A DNA stretch of 64,000 nucleotides from Myxococcus stipitatus DSM 14675 (GTDB taxonomy: Bacteria > Myxococcota > Myxococcia > Myxococcales > Myxococcaceae), in assembly GCF_000331735.1 (NCBI RefSeq), contig NC_020126.1:1922001-1986000 (forward strand). The letters run 5' to 3'. Position numbers and translations under genes: made by a program. Numbering within the stretch: position 1 is the stretch's first letter; each line of letters opens with the position of its first letter. Under the pieces are notes generated by a model. That model saw only the letters and a list, made by a program, of their open reading frames with translations, was not told the DNA's origin and did no database searches. Of the stretch, positions 51,052 to 59,529 are shown one piece after another.

Positions 51052-51105
51052 TTGACAAGAAGCGCGGTCATCGTTCTCTTGTGGCCGGTCGAGAGCCCCG
51101 CAGCG
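51052..51105 (+). pseudogene. Possible start-only remnant of another metalloprotease copy
   Basis: TTGACAAGAAGCGCGGT matches the start of the decayed copy at 41440 (one mismatch in 17 bases) and gives MTRSAVIVLLW, a signal-like start. After that the similarity ends. It mirrors the arrangement after the first paralog, where a decayed copy also follows. The evidence is short and tentative. Confidence 0.3.
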
Positions 51106-51180
51106 CGTAGCCTCCTGGCTGTCTCCTCCGCATTCGCGGGGCTTCGGACCAGGCGGGTTCGGCGCTTGACTCACTCCGGG

Positions 51181-52644
51181 TCAGGGACGCGTGACGTGCA
51201 CGAGGCTTGTCATCGCGTCCACGTACAGGGTCGTGTCGTCCGCATGCAGCGGCAGCAGCGGCGTGACCGATACCTGGTTCAGCTTCGTCTTCCGGAGCTG
51301 CTGGGTGGCTGGGTCCTTGAACACGGCGAACGGGACATCCTGGATGACGTAGGGCTTGCCATCCACGTGCCCGATGAGCATCAGCACATGCCCGGGGACG
51401 ACGATGAGGTCGCCCACCTGCGCTTGCTCCAGCGCGCGCAGCCGCTCGGCGTGCGAGTCCTTCGCCGTGAAGAGGCGGTGGGTCAGCGCCGTGCTCTTCC
51501 CTTGCTGGCCTGAGTTGGGCGGCAGGAACAGCCCCATGCTGCGGTACACCTCGCTGGTCAGTCCGCTGCAGTCGCGCGCATTGAACTGGTGTCCCCAGCC
51601 GTAGCGCTCGCCGAGGAACTTGAACGCCTGCCGGAGGATGTTGGCGCGGGTCAGCGGGAGATAGCCCGGCGCGGTATCCGTGGTACGGCGCAGCAGTGCG
51701 CTCTGGAAGGCCAGGGTGCCGTCCTGCTCGCGCACCGGGAGCAGCACCGGCCACGACGCATAGCTGCTGGCTCCGTTGACTGGCTCCCCGGGGGACACGT
51801 CCGCCCGTGGCAGCGCGACCCCCATGTCGAGCTCGAGCTCGGACACCCGGGGAGCTTCCGGCGTCGCGACGGTGCGCACCTGGTCGCCCGTGACGACCCG
51901 CCCGGGGGCTTTCGCCACGTACGAGAACACCGCGTCCGCCGTGCCTTCCGCGACATCGTCGCGCTGGACCCACGCGGGCCCCTGGGTCGTCAGGACGAAC
52001 AGCCATTGCTGATCCACGCTGTGATGCGCGATGACGACCGGCTCGCCTGGGAACAGGATGCCGGCCTGCAGGCTCTCGAAGTCGCGCAGGCTGTCCCCCG
52101 CGAAGAACCGCCGATGGGACGGCAGTGTCCGCAAGGGCGTGCGCCGCACGCTGAGCCCATGGCGCGCGGTGGAGGCTTCGGGGACGTGTGCGGTCGCGGC
52201 GTTCTGGCGCAGCTCCTCGAGCATCGCCTCCGTCACCGGCCGCCCCTGCTCGTCGATGACTGCTTGGATGGGCGACTGCTGTGCATCCTGGAGCCAACGG
52301 ACGACCTGTGCGCGCGTCAGCGTGGCTGGGATGCGCTTCAGGTCGACCAGGCCTCCCTCCGGACCGAAGGCGCGCATGCGCTTCTCCGTCACCTGGGTGG
52401 CATCGAGGAGCACCTCGTCGGGTGACGGTGCGCGGCGGATCCAGAACTCGGGCGACAGCATGTCTTCGTGGAACGCGGGCACCCCCGACGGAGACACGGC
52501 GAGCGCGGACGGCGTGGTGCAAGCGGCAAGGCTGGCGGTGGTCCCCATTACCAGGAGCGAGAGAGCCCGCATTCGCCATGTGCGAGTGCCCGTCCGGTAC
52601 GTCTTCGCGAGTGTCCGAGTGGAGGGGAGTGCCAGGCGGCTCAT
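51181..52644 (-). CDS. NlpC/P60-type cell-wall hydrolase lipoprotein with SH3 domains
   Basis: The 487-residue protein has a lipoprotein signal ending ASLAAC, an N-terminal helical domain, and SH3b-like regions in the middle (WLFVLTTQGPAWVQRDDV). The C-terminal NlpC/P60 domain has catalytic Cys in NARDCSGL and His in PGHVLMLIG, with the typical Arg/Trp surround (GERYGWGHQFNARD). It should cut peptidoglycan stem peptides, in cell-wall remodelling or prey lysis. The ATG at 52644 has GGAG upstream; the ATG at 52572 is an alternative that shortens the signal to a normal length. It is monocistronic. Confidence 0.88.
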   Translation of the reverse strand: MSRLALPSTRTLAKTYRTGTRTWRMRALSLLVMGTTASLAACTTPSALAVSPSGVPAFHEDMLSPEFWIRRAPSPDEVLLDATQVTEKRMRAFGPEGGLVDLKRIPATLTRAQVVRWLQDAQQSPIQAVIDEQGRPVTEAMLEELRQNAATAHVPEASTARHGLSVRRTPLRTLPSHRRFFAGDSLRDFESLQAGILFPGEPVVIAHHSVDQQWLFVLTTQGPAWVQRDDVAEGTADAVFSYVAKAPGRVVTGDQVRTVATPEAPRVSELELDMGVALPRADVSPGEPVNGASSYASWPVLLPVREQDGTLAFQSALLRRTTDTAPGYLPLTRANILRQAFKFLGERYGWGHQFNARDCSGLTSEVYRSMGLFLPPNSGQQGKSTALTHRLFTAKDSHAERLRALEQAQVGDLIVVPGHVLMLIGHVDGKPYVIQDVPFAVFKDPATQQLRKTKLNQVSVTPLLPLHADDTTLYVDAMTSLVHVTRP

Positions 52645-52942
52645 TCGTTCAGCTCCGAGGGGGAGACGGCTCCATGTGGCCGTGCTTGCGTGCGGAGACG
52701 AGCAGGTCCGCTCACTCGTGGCCGGTTGCTCACCCTGTGTCCAACGAATCCTCATCGCGAGCTATTTCACGGGCGCGCGGCGTTTTCTCCTCGGGGCGCG
52801 GAGAGGTCTGATTCGCGGATCCAGTGGTGATGGCCACCAACGATGGTTTCAGGGGGAGCGGGCGCACCCCTCGAGGGTGAACGGAGCGAGAGGGCTGCCG
52901 CCGCGGTCTTCATCGCCCACCACGAGAGGGCATTCCGCCAGG

Positions 52943-53047
52943 GTGTCCCTGAACGACTGCACGGACGGAGGCGCGACGAACCTCCTCTCCCGGGAGCGCG
53001 CCGTGACGCCCCGCATGGGCGCCGCGCTGCTCCTCCCTCGTGCGTGA
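52943..53047 (+). pseudogene. Remnant of a prolyl 4-hydroxylase-like dioxygenase
   Basis: In frame, VSLNDCTDGGATNLLSRERA, then VTPRMGAALLLP and a stop, aligns with YLNDGMDGGATNFLYLERAV, then TPRRGAALLF of the intact dioxygenase at 6691-7320. Only 35 codons remain and the iron-binding residues are gone. The rest of 52645-53098 has no gene. Confidence 0.75.
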
Positions 53048-53098
53048 GGCAGGCCCGGCTCCGGAGCACGAGGACCCCGGGGCCGGTCGCTTCACGTC

Positions 53099-54880
53099 TC
53101 AGCCAAGCTCTACCTTGCAGGTGGTGTCGCAGCCGTCCTGGTCCTGGTTGTTGCCGTCATCGCACTCCTCGCCAGACGTCCCCTGAAGAAGTCCGTCACC
53201 ACAGCGAGGCCCCAGCACGCAGCCCGGTGCGCACTGGCCGTAGCCGCCGTCATTCACGCCGTCATCGCACTGCTCATCCGGGTCGACGAAGCCGTTGCCG
53301 CAAATCCTGATGCACTGGGTGCGGCGGGTGGAGAAGTTGTTGAGCGTTATCCGGTACGAGGACCCGGTGGTGTAGCGCTCGGCATGGAACACCGCGACCT
53401 CGTAGACACCGCCCTGCCTGAGTCCGAGCTGCGCGGCGTGCTGCGGCAGAGTGAGGGTGCTCTCCTCGGGCCCGTGGACCCCGCCCATGTCGACCGCCAG
53501 GATGCGATTGACGAACACCCAGATGTCGTCGTCGCCCCGGAAGGTCAGGACCTCGGTGCCCTTGAATTCGAACCAGTAGCGCGTCTCGCTGGTGAAGCTG
53601 AAGTTCCGCCACCGGACGGGCGTGCCGGAGTCGCTGCGCCGAGGTTCTCTCGCGTCGGCCACCCAGCCCAGGTCGTCCAGCGGGAAGAAGCTCGGCGCGT
53701 CGTAGAGGTACGAGCCGTTCGGCTGTCGCTGGAGTGTCAGCTCCGCGACCACCGCCCTGTTCACGGGGTGCGTGGTGACGAACCACTGGGCGAAGGTCGT
53801 GGCGCCGTGAGTCGTGGTGGAGGGCATGCCCTCCTTCGCGTAGTCGGGCTTGCCTGCCGCATTCAGGCGGTTCTTCACGATTCCCAGCTCCGGGCCGTCG
53901 TGCTTGTTCTGGAAGTCGATGTGCCCTTCCGGCAGGTCGTAGCCTCGGAAGTCGCGGTAGACGATGGGGAGCTTCACCGCCTGGGGCGGCTCCTGGTCGA
54001 TGACCTGACAGACGAAGCCCGGCTCCAAGAGGCACGTCGGCGAGCAGCCGTCATGGGCGCGCGTGTTGCCATCGTCGCACTGCTCGGTGGTGCTGCCGGG
54101 CAGAATCACTCCGTCACCGCACGTGGCCACACAGACACCGTCGGTGCAGCGAGGTTCCTTCACGCACAGCGGGGAGCACCCGTCACCCGTGTCGGTGTTT
54201 GCGTCGTCGCACTCCTCGGTGCCCTCGACGATCAGGTCGCCGCAGAGGGTGTGGGTGCACCGCTCGCCGATGACCGGGCACTTGTACCCCTGCTCCAGGC
54301 GGCAGGTGCTGTCGCAGCCATCTCCCGCGACGATGTTGCCGTCCTCGCACTCCTCTTCGCCGGCGATGATGTTGTCGCCACACCCCGCGGCCTGGCAGGC
54401 GCGCCCGTTCACCGGGCAGTTCCACCCGGGCTCCAGGGCGCAGCTCGAATCGCAGCCGTCGCTGCTCGTCGTGTTGCCGTCATCACAGGCTTCAGGAGGC
54501 TCACGTGTGCCATCGCCGCAGACGGGGCTGGGGCTTCCCGCGTCGACAGGACCGGCGTCAGGTTCAGGCTGGGGACCCGGGCCCCCATCCGAGGGCGTGC
54601 CCGAATCCTCTCCGCTGTCGGGCGTGCCCGAATCCTCTCCGCTGTCGGGCGTGCCCGAATCCTCTCCGCTGTCAGGCGTGCCCGAATCCTCTCCGCTGTC
54701 GGGCGTGCCCGAATCCTCTCCGCCGTCGGGCGTGCCGCTGTCCGGACGGGACGCATCCGGGAGGGAGGCACCGGCGTCGTCTCCGGCGGGAGCGTCCTTG
54801 CCTTCGCATGCGGAGAATGTAAGGAAAAAGGCGGCGAGCAGGGCGCTCAGCGGCCGTGAAGTCACGCGAGTCATTGGCAT
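53099..54880 (-). CDS. Exported Cys-rich (DUF4215) and fibro-slime domain lipoprotein
   Basis: The 593-residue protein has a lipoprotein signal (ending FSAC), then a Ser-Gly-Thr-Pro-Asp-rich linker of five 9-residue repeats (about 50-95). Four or five Cys-rich modules of the DUF4215 type (CGDG...CDDGN...DGCSxxC) follow. A fibro-slime-like domain (about 325-530) has a PA14-type core FEFKGTEVLTFRGDDDIWVF. Two further DUF4215 modules end the protein. Such proteins occur on myxobacterial surfaces and may bind sugars or matrix. The ATG at 54880 is weakly supported; the ATG at 54874 is also possible. Confidence 0.88.
   Translation of the reverse strand: MPMTRVTSRPLSALLAAFFLTFSACEGKDAPAGDDAGASLPDASRPDSGTPDGGEDSGTPDSGEDSGTPDSGEDSGTPDSGEDSGTPDSGEDSGTPSDGGPGPQPEPDAGPVDAGSPSPVCGDGTREPPEACDDGNTTSSDGCDSSCALEPGWNCPVNGRACQAAGCGDNIIAGEEECEDGNIVAGDGCDSTCRLEQGYKCPVIGERCTHTLCGDLIVEGTEECDDANTDTGDGCSPLCVKEPRCTDGVCVATCGDGVILPGSTTEQCDDGNTRAHDGCSPTCLLEPGFVCQVIDQEPPQAVKLPIVYRDFRGYDLPEGHIDFQNKHDGPELGIVKNRLNAAGKPDYAKEGMPSTTTHGATTFAQWFVTTHPVNRAVVAELTLQRQPNGSYLYDAPSFFPLDDLGWVADAREPRRSDSGTPVRWRNFSFTSETRYWFEFKGTEVLTFRGDDDIWVFVNRILAVDMGGVHGPEESTLTLPQHAAQLGLRQGGVYEVAVFHAERYTTGSSYRITLNNFSTRRTQCIRICGNGFVDPDEQCDDGVNDGGYGQCAPGCVLGPRCGDGLLQGTSGEECDDGNNQDQDGCDTTCKVELG
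54597..54731 (-). repeat. Five 27-base tandem repeats (SGEDSGTPD linker)
   Basis: Units start at 54597, 54624, 54651, 54678 and 54705 with nearly identical sequence (GTGCCCGAATCCTCTCC... on the plus strand). They encode a flexible 9-residue linker in the Cys-rich protein and are likely to vary in number between strains. Confidence 0.85.
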
Positions 54881-55004
54881 GGGTGTTCGTGAAAGCGATA
54901 GGGGTGATGCCGGGCTTGAACGCAATTGGGCGAAGCTTGACGGGATGATGTCGGCGGGGGCTGACATCCGTCGGCGTCCGCGAAGTTGCAGCGTGGTGAC
55001 AGAT

Positions 55005-55255
55005 GCTATCCTGTCCAGACGCTCTTGCAGGAGGTGTGCTGGAGTGGGTGGGGCCCCGCGTCATTGATGGAGTGGCCCCCGGCGTACTCTCCGGTGTTCT
55101 CCGCGAAGATGACCGGGGCAACGATGAGGTCCGGGCCGTCGACGCCGTCCCGCAGCGGCTGGACGTCGAGTTTCCTCACCCGGCGCTCGGAGAAAGGCAC
55201 CGGGTCCTCGTCGGTGACCTCTGCCGCACATGAGTCAGACGGCCTGGTGATGACC
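55005..55255 (-). pseudogene. C-terminal fragment of an unrecognised protein
   Basis: After a stop at about 55258, the minus strand stays open for ~80 codons. It reads like natural protein (DLRWVITRPSDSCAAEVTDE, then LIVAPVIFAENTGEYAG). No start and no complete domain are visible. It may be the tail of a gene lost upstream. Confidence 0.35.
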
Positions 55256-55266
55256 CACCGGAGGTC

Positions 55267-55467
55267 TCACTCATCCGGCGTGGGACCCTCGCGCGCGGAG
55301 AGGAGGAAGGAGCAGAGTTTCTCGACGACTCGCACGTCCACGTGGCCGGGAATCATGTACTCGGCGGGCCCTGGTTTTCCGTCCCCGGGGATGAACAGGT
55401 GGTTGCTGCCAGGCATCGTCACCACGTCGACGCCATCGACCTGCGCAAGCCCACGTCTCGGCACCAC
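55267..55467 (-). pseudogene. C-terminal remnant of an alpha/beta hydrolase
   Basis: About 60 residues remain: VDVVTMPGSNHLFIPGDGKP, then PAEYMIPGHVDVRVVEKLCSFL. The NHLFIPGDGKPGPAEY region with its following helix is typical of the C-terminal end, including the catalytic His, of an alpha/beta hydrolase. The nucleophile part is missing, so it is a broken gene. Confidence 0.55.
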
Positions 55468-55517
55468 GCGTTCGCTGCTTCAGCGTGTCATGGAGATCGT
55501 GAAGCATGGCCCCTCCT

Positions 55518-56201
55518 TCAGACAACGCGATGCGAGCCCGCCCCGTCCTTCGGTCCACGCTTGCCCCCCTCGAGGCGGCGATAGAGGACGTACGAGTAGA
55601 CCACGGGGGTCACCGCCGCGAGGGTGACAGCCGTCAGGAGAGGGGCCGAGCCTCCGCCGAGCAGCCCCGAGACGAAGACAACGACTCCCGCGAGGACGAA
55701 GAGCCTTCCTCCCAGACGATGCGTGCGCAGCCAGACTTCGTCGCTCGCGAGCGTCCAGGGCGTCCGGATTCCACAGAAGAAGTTCTTGGTGAACTTCCCC
55801 ATGTAGTTGCCGAGGACGACGAGGAGCAGGCCCGTGAACATGGGAACCACCCGCGCCATCGGCACGGGCACTCCCATGCCCACGAGCAGGACCAAGGCGT
55901 TGAGGAGGAAGAGGAATGCCACCAGCACGGTCTGGATGCCTTCGAAGACACCCAGGAACCGCGCCACGCTGAAGTCCCTGGGCGAAATCCTCGGCACCGC
56001 CACCAGGATTCCATACACAGCCGCCATCACCAACGGGACGACGAAGGGCCCCCAGGGCTTGGGCACGTGCCCATCCACCACCCCCTCTGCATTCCAATGC
56101 GTGGGGATCGACTCCGGCAATCTGTCGTAGAGCACGAAGGCCAGCGCGAACGACACGATGACGAGTCCCAGGCTCAGCATATTGGCTCGGCTGATTCTCA
56201 T
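55518..56201 (-). CDS. SdpI-family membrane protein
   Basis: The 227-residue protein has six hydrophobic segments. It starts with a DUF1648-like segment (LPESIPTHWNAEGVVDGHVP). The second half has a SdpI-like pattern (NYMGKFTKNFFCGIRTPWTL). SdpI is the immunity protein to the Bacillus SdpC toxin; wider family members are membrane proteins of unknown role. It overlaps the ArsR-type repressor gene by 4 bases, so the arrangement is like sdpRI of Bacillus. No sdpC-like toxin gene is nearby, so a role beyond toxin immunity is possible. Confidence 0.88.
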   Translation of the reverse strand: MRISRANMLSLGLVIVSFALAFVLYDRLPESIPTHWNAEGVVDGHVPKPWGPFVVPLVMAAVYGILVAVPRISPRDFSVARFLGVFEGIQTVLVAFLFLLNALVLLVGMGVPVPMARVVPMFTGLLLVVLGNYMGKFTKNFFCGIRTPWTLASDEVWLRTHRLGGRLFVLAGVVVFVSGLLGGGSAPLLTAVTLAAVTPVVYSYVLYRRLEGGKRGPKDGAGSHRVV

Positions 56202-56488
56202 GACGACTCTCCATTCCCCTTGGCGACCTTGAAGAGGTCGAGAAGGACTGCCGCTACGTCCTCGAACACGGTGGTGTTGAGGGAGTAGACGATTTGCTGT
56301 CCGCGGCGCTCACAACGCACCAGGTCCGCCGCTTTGAGCACGTTGAAGTGATGCGAGAGCGACCCCTTCGTGATGTCGAACGCCTCCGCGAGCTCTCCCG
56401 CGGACTTCGAGCCGCCCTGCAGGAGCTTGAGCACCTTGCGCCGGGTCGGGTCTGAAATGGCCTTGAAGACCTCCTGCGTTCGCATCAC
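56198..56488 (-). CDS. ArsR-family (SdpR-like) transcriptional repressor
   Basis: The 96-residue protein is a small winged helix: EVFKAISDPTRRKVLKLL, AGELAEAFDITKGSLSHHFN (recognition helix), then VLKAADLVRCERRGQQIVYS. It lacks the metal-binding Cys of classical ArsR, as in SdpR. It should repress its own operon together with SdpI. A perfect inverted repeat 12-31 bases upstream is a good operator. Two ATGs are adjacent at the start (56488, 56485). Confidence 0.92.
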   Translation of the reverse strand: MMRTQEVFKAISDPTRRKVLKLLQGGSKSAGELAEAFDITKGSLSHHFNVLKAADLVRCERRGQQIVYSLNTTVFEDVAAVLLDLFKVAKGNGESS

Positions 56489-56499
56489 GACCTTTCGAC

Positions 56500-56519
56500 A
56501 TTTTGATTGCTTTCAAAAT
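56500..56519. promoter_or_regulatory. Operator-like inverted repeat upstream of sdpR-like gene
   Basis: ATTTTGA-TTGCTT-TCAAAAT has perfect 7-base arms and a 6-base spacer. It is very AT-rich for this genome and lies just upstream of the ArsR/SdpR-type gene. This fits an autorepressor binding site overlapping the promoter. Confidence 0.7.
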
Positions 56520-56595
56520 AACGACCGGAGTAATCCTGTCAAGGGGACGCAGGGGAGGGCATCCGGCACGGCGCATTCCGGGGAGGTGCGCCCCA

Positions 56596-56623
56596 AGTGG
56601 AGACGGCCTTCAAGACGCGCGGG
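56596..56623 (+). repeat. 28-base dispersed repeat, copy 2
   Basis: This matches the copy at 27663-27690 with one mismatch (AGTGGAGACGGCCTTC... ending GCGCGGG), same orientation. The next ~35 bases retain weaker similarity. It is probably the end of an eroded element. Confidence 0.6.
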
Positions 56624-56704
56624 GCACGCGCAGGGCACTCGCTTGTTCGCACCGCTGCTGGATGGATTCCTGCGCGGTGCGAGGCTCCCGTCGAACGGGA
56701 GTGT

Positions 56705-57544
56705 TCAGCGAAACACGCGTGCGTGCTGCCCGACCCAGCGGTCGAAGGAGAGCGGCCTTCGTCCGAGGACTCGTTCCACTCCTTCGCTGACGAGCGCCAT
56801 CCTCCCTTCGCGGATCGCACGCCAGATATCGACGAGCGCCGCGGCGTACGGGCCTCTGCCAACTCCGGCCTGGGCCTCCTCATCGGATATCGACTCGAAG
56901 CGAATCGTCTTTCCGAGGGCGGCGCCGATCCGGCTGGCCATCTCGCGGTAGCTCAGCGCCTCCTGCCCCGTGATCACCAAAGACTCTCCGGCGTACTCGC
57001 GTGTCGCCAGGGCGCTGGTGGCCACCTCGGCGATGTCGTCCGGATGGATGAAGGCAATCTTCCCTTCGCCCGTGGAGGAACGGAGCACGCCCTCGGAGGA
57101 TATCGAATCGGCCCAGCCGAGCATGTTCGACATGAATGCCGCCGACCGGATGAGCGTGAACGAGAGGCCGCTCTCTCGAACGGCCGTCTCGCCGCGCGCA
57201 TGCCACGGGCCCGTCCCCACGCCCGTGCTCACGTCCAGCGTCGAGAGCTTGACCAGGTGCTTGACCCCGGCGGCCCTCGCGGCGAGCGCGAACGTGCGAT
57301 CCCAGACACCGAGCTTGGGACCGCTGTTCAGGAGGAACGCGGCATCCATCCCCTCGAGGGCGGCGGTGAGAGAAGCACGCGAGCCGGCCAGATCGCCGAC
57401 CCGGACATCGACGCGATCACCGAAGAGCGCTCGTGCCTTCTTCGCGTCGCGCACGAACACGCAGGGGCGCTCACCCCGCGCAAGAAGGCACCGGGTGACT
57501 CCCGAGCCGACGTTGCCGGTCGCGCCCGTGACCAGATACTTCAT
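56705..57544 (-). CDS. NmrA-like NAD(P)H-binding reductase
   Basis: The 279-residue protein is an atypical SDR of the NmrA/quinone-reductase-2 type. It has the glycine motif TGATGNVGSGVTRCLL at the start, strand LVKLSTLDVS, and substrate-side segments (FTLIRSAAFMSNMLGWADSI; IHPDDIAEVATSALA). It binds NAD(P)H and probably senses redox state or reduces a small quinone-like substrate. The ATG at 57544 is right; the frame is open far upstream as an artefact. It overlaps the SGNH hydrolase gene by 4 bases, so they are cotranscribed. The divergent LysR gene is the likely regulator. Confidence 0.9.
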   Translation of the reverse strand: MKYLVTGATGNVGSGVTRCLLARGERPCVFVRDAKKARALFGDRVDVRVGDLAGSRASLTAALEGMDAAFLLNSGPKLGVWDRTFALAARAAGVKHLVKLSTLDVSTGVGTGPWHARGETAVRESGLSFTLIRSAAFMSNMLGWADSISSEGVLRSSTGEGKIAFIHPDDIAEVATSALATREYAGESLVITGQEALSYREMASRIGAALGKTIRFESISDEEAQAGVGRGPYAAALVDIWRAIREGRMALVSEGVERVLGRRPLSFDRWVGQHARVFR

Positions 57545-58386
57545 CGAGCCCTCCCGTCGGCCCAGCCGCGCACGACTTCGAGCGCGATGCGCTTCTGTCC
57601 CTCCTGCGTGAAGTGAAGCCCGTCCTCCAGGTGCAGCTCCGGCGGGGGCGGCAGGCCGAGCCTCTCGAAGAGATGGATGACGGGCTCGTCGAAAGCGGCA
57701 ATGGCCTCGGCGACACGGGCGATGTCCTCGTTGCGGAAGCGAACCCCGAAGCGGGACAGTCCCCAGTGCTTCGACACGCGCTCTTCGAGCACCGGCGGAG
57801 GAGTGACCCACAGACACCTCGCCTTCGTCTCCCGGGAGACGCGCTCGCGGAGCTCCGCGAGGTTGCGCGCCGTCTCCTCGGGCGCGACGAGCGTCTTGCT
57901 CGGCGCCGGGCCTTGGGTTCGAGCGTCGTTCACGCCGATGAAGAACAAGAGCCAGTCCGGGTTCCTCGCGATGACCCCGCCGATTCGAATCAGGCCGTGT
58001 GTTGTCGTCTCGCCGGCGACAGCGCTGACGTCGACCAGGATTCCATCCGCGGGACGGCGCACGGCCAGCAACTCGCTCAGGATCACCGCCCACGACTGTG
58101 GATCGGAGGTGAGGCTGTCGCCGAACGCGAGAACCCTCGCCCCCGGCCGCAAGGGAAGGCGGTCCACCATCTCTCCCACCGAGGGATCCTCGAGCAGCTC
58201 GTGCGCGGCCTCCTTCGCGCCGGCCCTCAGGCGTCCGAGCTCGGCGGAGTAGACGTCCGGAGCGAGGCCGAGCAGGGCAGCACGCATCGGCTCGGTGAGC
58301 GTCGCGGCTCCGGGAAGTGATGCCACGGTTCTTTCTGGCTGGAGCACCTTCATGAGCCAGCGCGTCTGTTCGGTCGACCCTGTCAT
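57541..58386 (-). CDS. SGNH/GDSL-family hydrolase
   Basis: The 281-residue protein has an N-terminal helical extension (about 1-75) and an SGNH hydrolase domain. It has Ser91 in AFGDSLTS, an oxyanion Gly, Asn in FIGVNDAR and the C-terminal Asp/His in EDGLHF. It is likely an esterase or acetylhydrolase; the lack of a signal peptide suggests the cytosol. The ATG at 58386 is chosen over an upstream TTG (58392). It precedes the NmrA gene in one operon. Confidence 0.9.
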   Translation of the reverse strand: MTGSTEQTRWLMKVLQPERTVASLPGAATLTEPMRAALLGLAPDVYSAELGRLRAGAKEAAHELLEDPSVGEMVDRLPLRPGARVLAFGDSLTSDPQSWAVILSELLAVRRPADGILVDVSAVAGETTTHGLIRIGGVIARNPDWLLFFIGVNDARTQGPAPSKTLVAPEETARNLAELRERVSRETKARCLWVTPPPVLEERVSKHWGLSRFGVRFRNEDIARVAEAIAAFDEPVIHLFERLGLPPPPELHLEDGLHFTQEGQKRIALEVVRGWADGRAR

Positions 58387-58450
58387 GCGCAACGAGATAC
58401 CGGACGGGACAAGTGCGCACTAGTATGCGGATTGGGAACGGACTCTTGTC

Positions 58451-59380
58451 ATGCGTGCAAAAATAGACCTGGACCTCAACGACGTGGCGCTGCTCGTGCG
58501 CGTGGTGCAACGGAGGAGTTTTTCGGCTGCTGCTCGTGAGCGCGGGGTCCCCGTCTCGACGGTGAGTCGCCGCATCGCGCGGCTCGAGTCGGCGCTCGGC
58601 CTGCGGCTCCTCGAGCGCACGACGAGGTCGCTTCGACTGACGGACGCGGGGCGGAGGTACTTCGACCATGCCGAACGCGCGATGGACGACCTCGCGCAAG
58701 GCGCCGGGCAGATTCGTCAGCTCCAGGATGAACCTCGAGGCCGCGTTCGCATCGCCGCGCCGATTGCCTTCGGCCCCGCCGTCGCGAGCGCGGTCTATCT
58801 GTACCTTGCCAGGCACCCGAGCGTGTCGGTCGACCTGGAGATCGACGGTCGTCGCCCCGACCCCGACAGCGGCTTCGACATCGCGGTCGTGACGGAGAAG
58901 CCGAGCGACACCGACGACTTCGTTGCGCGTGAAGTCCGCCCCATGACCCGGAAGCTGCTGTTCGCGAGCCCGCAGTACCTGAAGGCGCACGGTACGCCTC
59001 ACGGAGTCGAGGAGCTCGCCGCTCACGACTGCATCGCGACGCGCGCCACGGACGGCCACGCCACGTGGACGCTCGCCCAAGGTCGCACGAAGCGACGTTT
59101 CACCTTCGCGCCGCGCCTCTACGTGAGCGAGTTCTCCGCTGCCTATCGCGCGGTGCTCGCGGGCGTCGGCATCGCGATGCTTCCCGAGTCACTGTGTGCC
59201 CAGGATGTGAACAAGCGGCACATGGCGCGTGTCCTGGATGGCTGGGAAGGGGAGGCCGCGGGGGTCTATCTGCTCTACCGCGCCCATCGGTCGCTGACGG
59301 CGGCGGTGCGGACCTGCATCGACCACCTGCTCGTGGAGCTTCCCGCCGTCCGTCTGGTCGGCAGTGCGCGTGAGCGCTGA
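58451..59380 (+). CDS. LysR-family transcriptional regulator
   Basis: The 309-residue protein has an N-terminal winged helix (DVALLVRVVQRRSFSAAARE, then STVSRRIARLESALGLRLL). The co-inducer domain (about 90-300) ends near VRTCIDHLLVEL. It is divergent from the SGNH/NmrA operon with 64 bases between the starts, the usual arrangement for a LysR regulator and its target. The ligand is unknown. Confidence 0.95.
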   Translation: MRAKIDLDLNDVALLVRVVQRRSFSAAARERGVPVSTVSRRIARLESALGLRLLERTTRSLRLTDAGRRYFDHAERAMDDLAQGAGQIRQLQDEPRGRVRIAAPIAFGPAVASAVYLYLARHPSVSVDLEIDGRRPDPDSGFDIAVVTEKPSDTDDFVAREVRPMTRKLLFASPQYLKAHGTPHGVEELAAHDCIATRATDGHATWTLAQGRTKRRFTFAPRLYVSEFSAAYRAVLAGVGIAMLPESLCAQDVNKRHMARVLDGWEGEAAGVYLLYRAHRSLTAAVRTCIDHLLVELPAVRLVGSARER

Positions 59381-59529
59381 CCGGGAGCTTCTCGTGTCAG
59401 CCGTCTCCCTGTCACCGCGAGCAGCTCTTCGCGCCCCAGAAGCTCGCACGGACGAGGTGGTCGAGGCCTTGGTTCGGTACCGCATGGTGCGGCTCGACGC
59501 GGTTCGGCGCGGAGCGGCTTGCCTGTGGA

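Noticed and set aside
57545..59080. Extension of the NmrA-like gene upstream over the hydrolase and LysR genes
   Set aside because: The real gene starts at 57544 with the glycine motif; the upstream part is antisense or out of frame to two clear genes.
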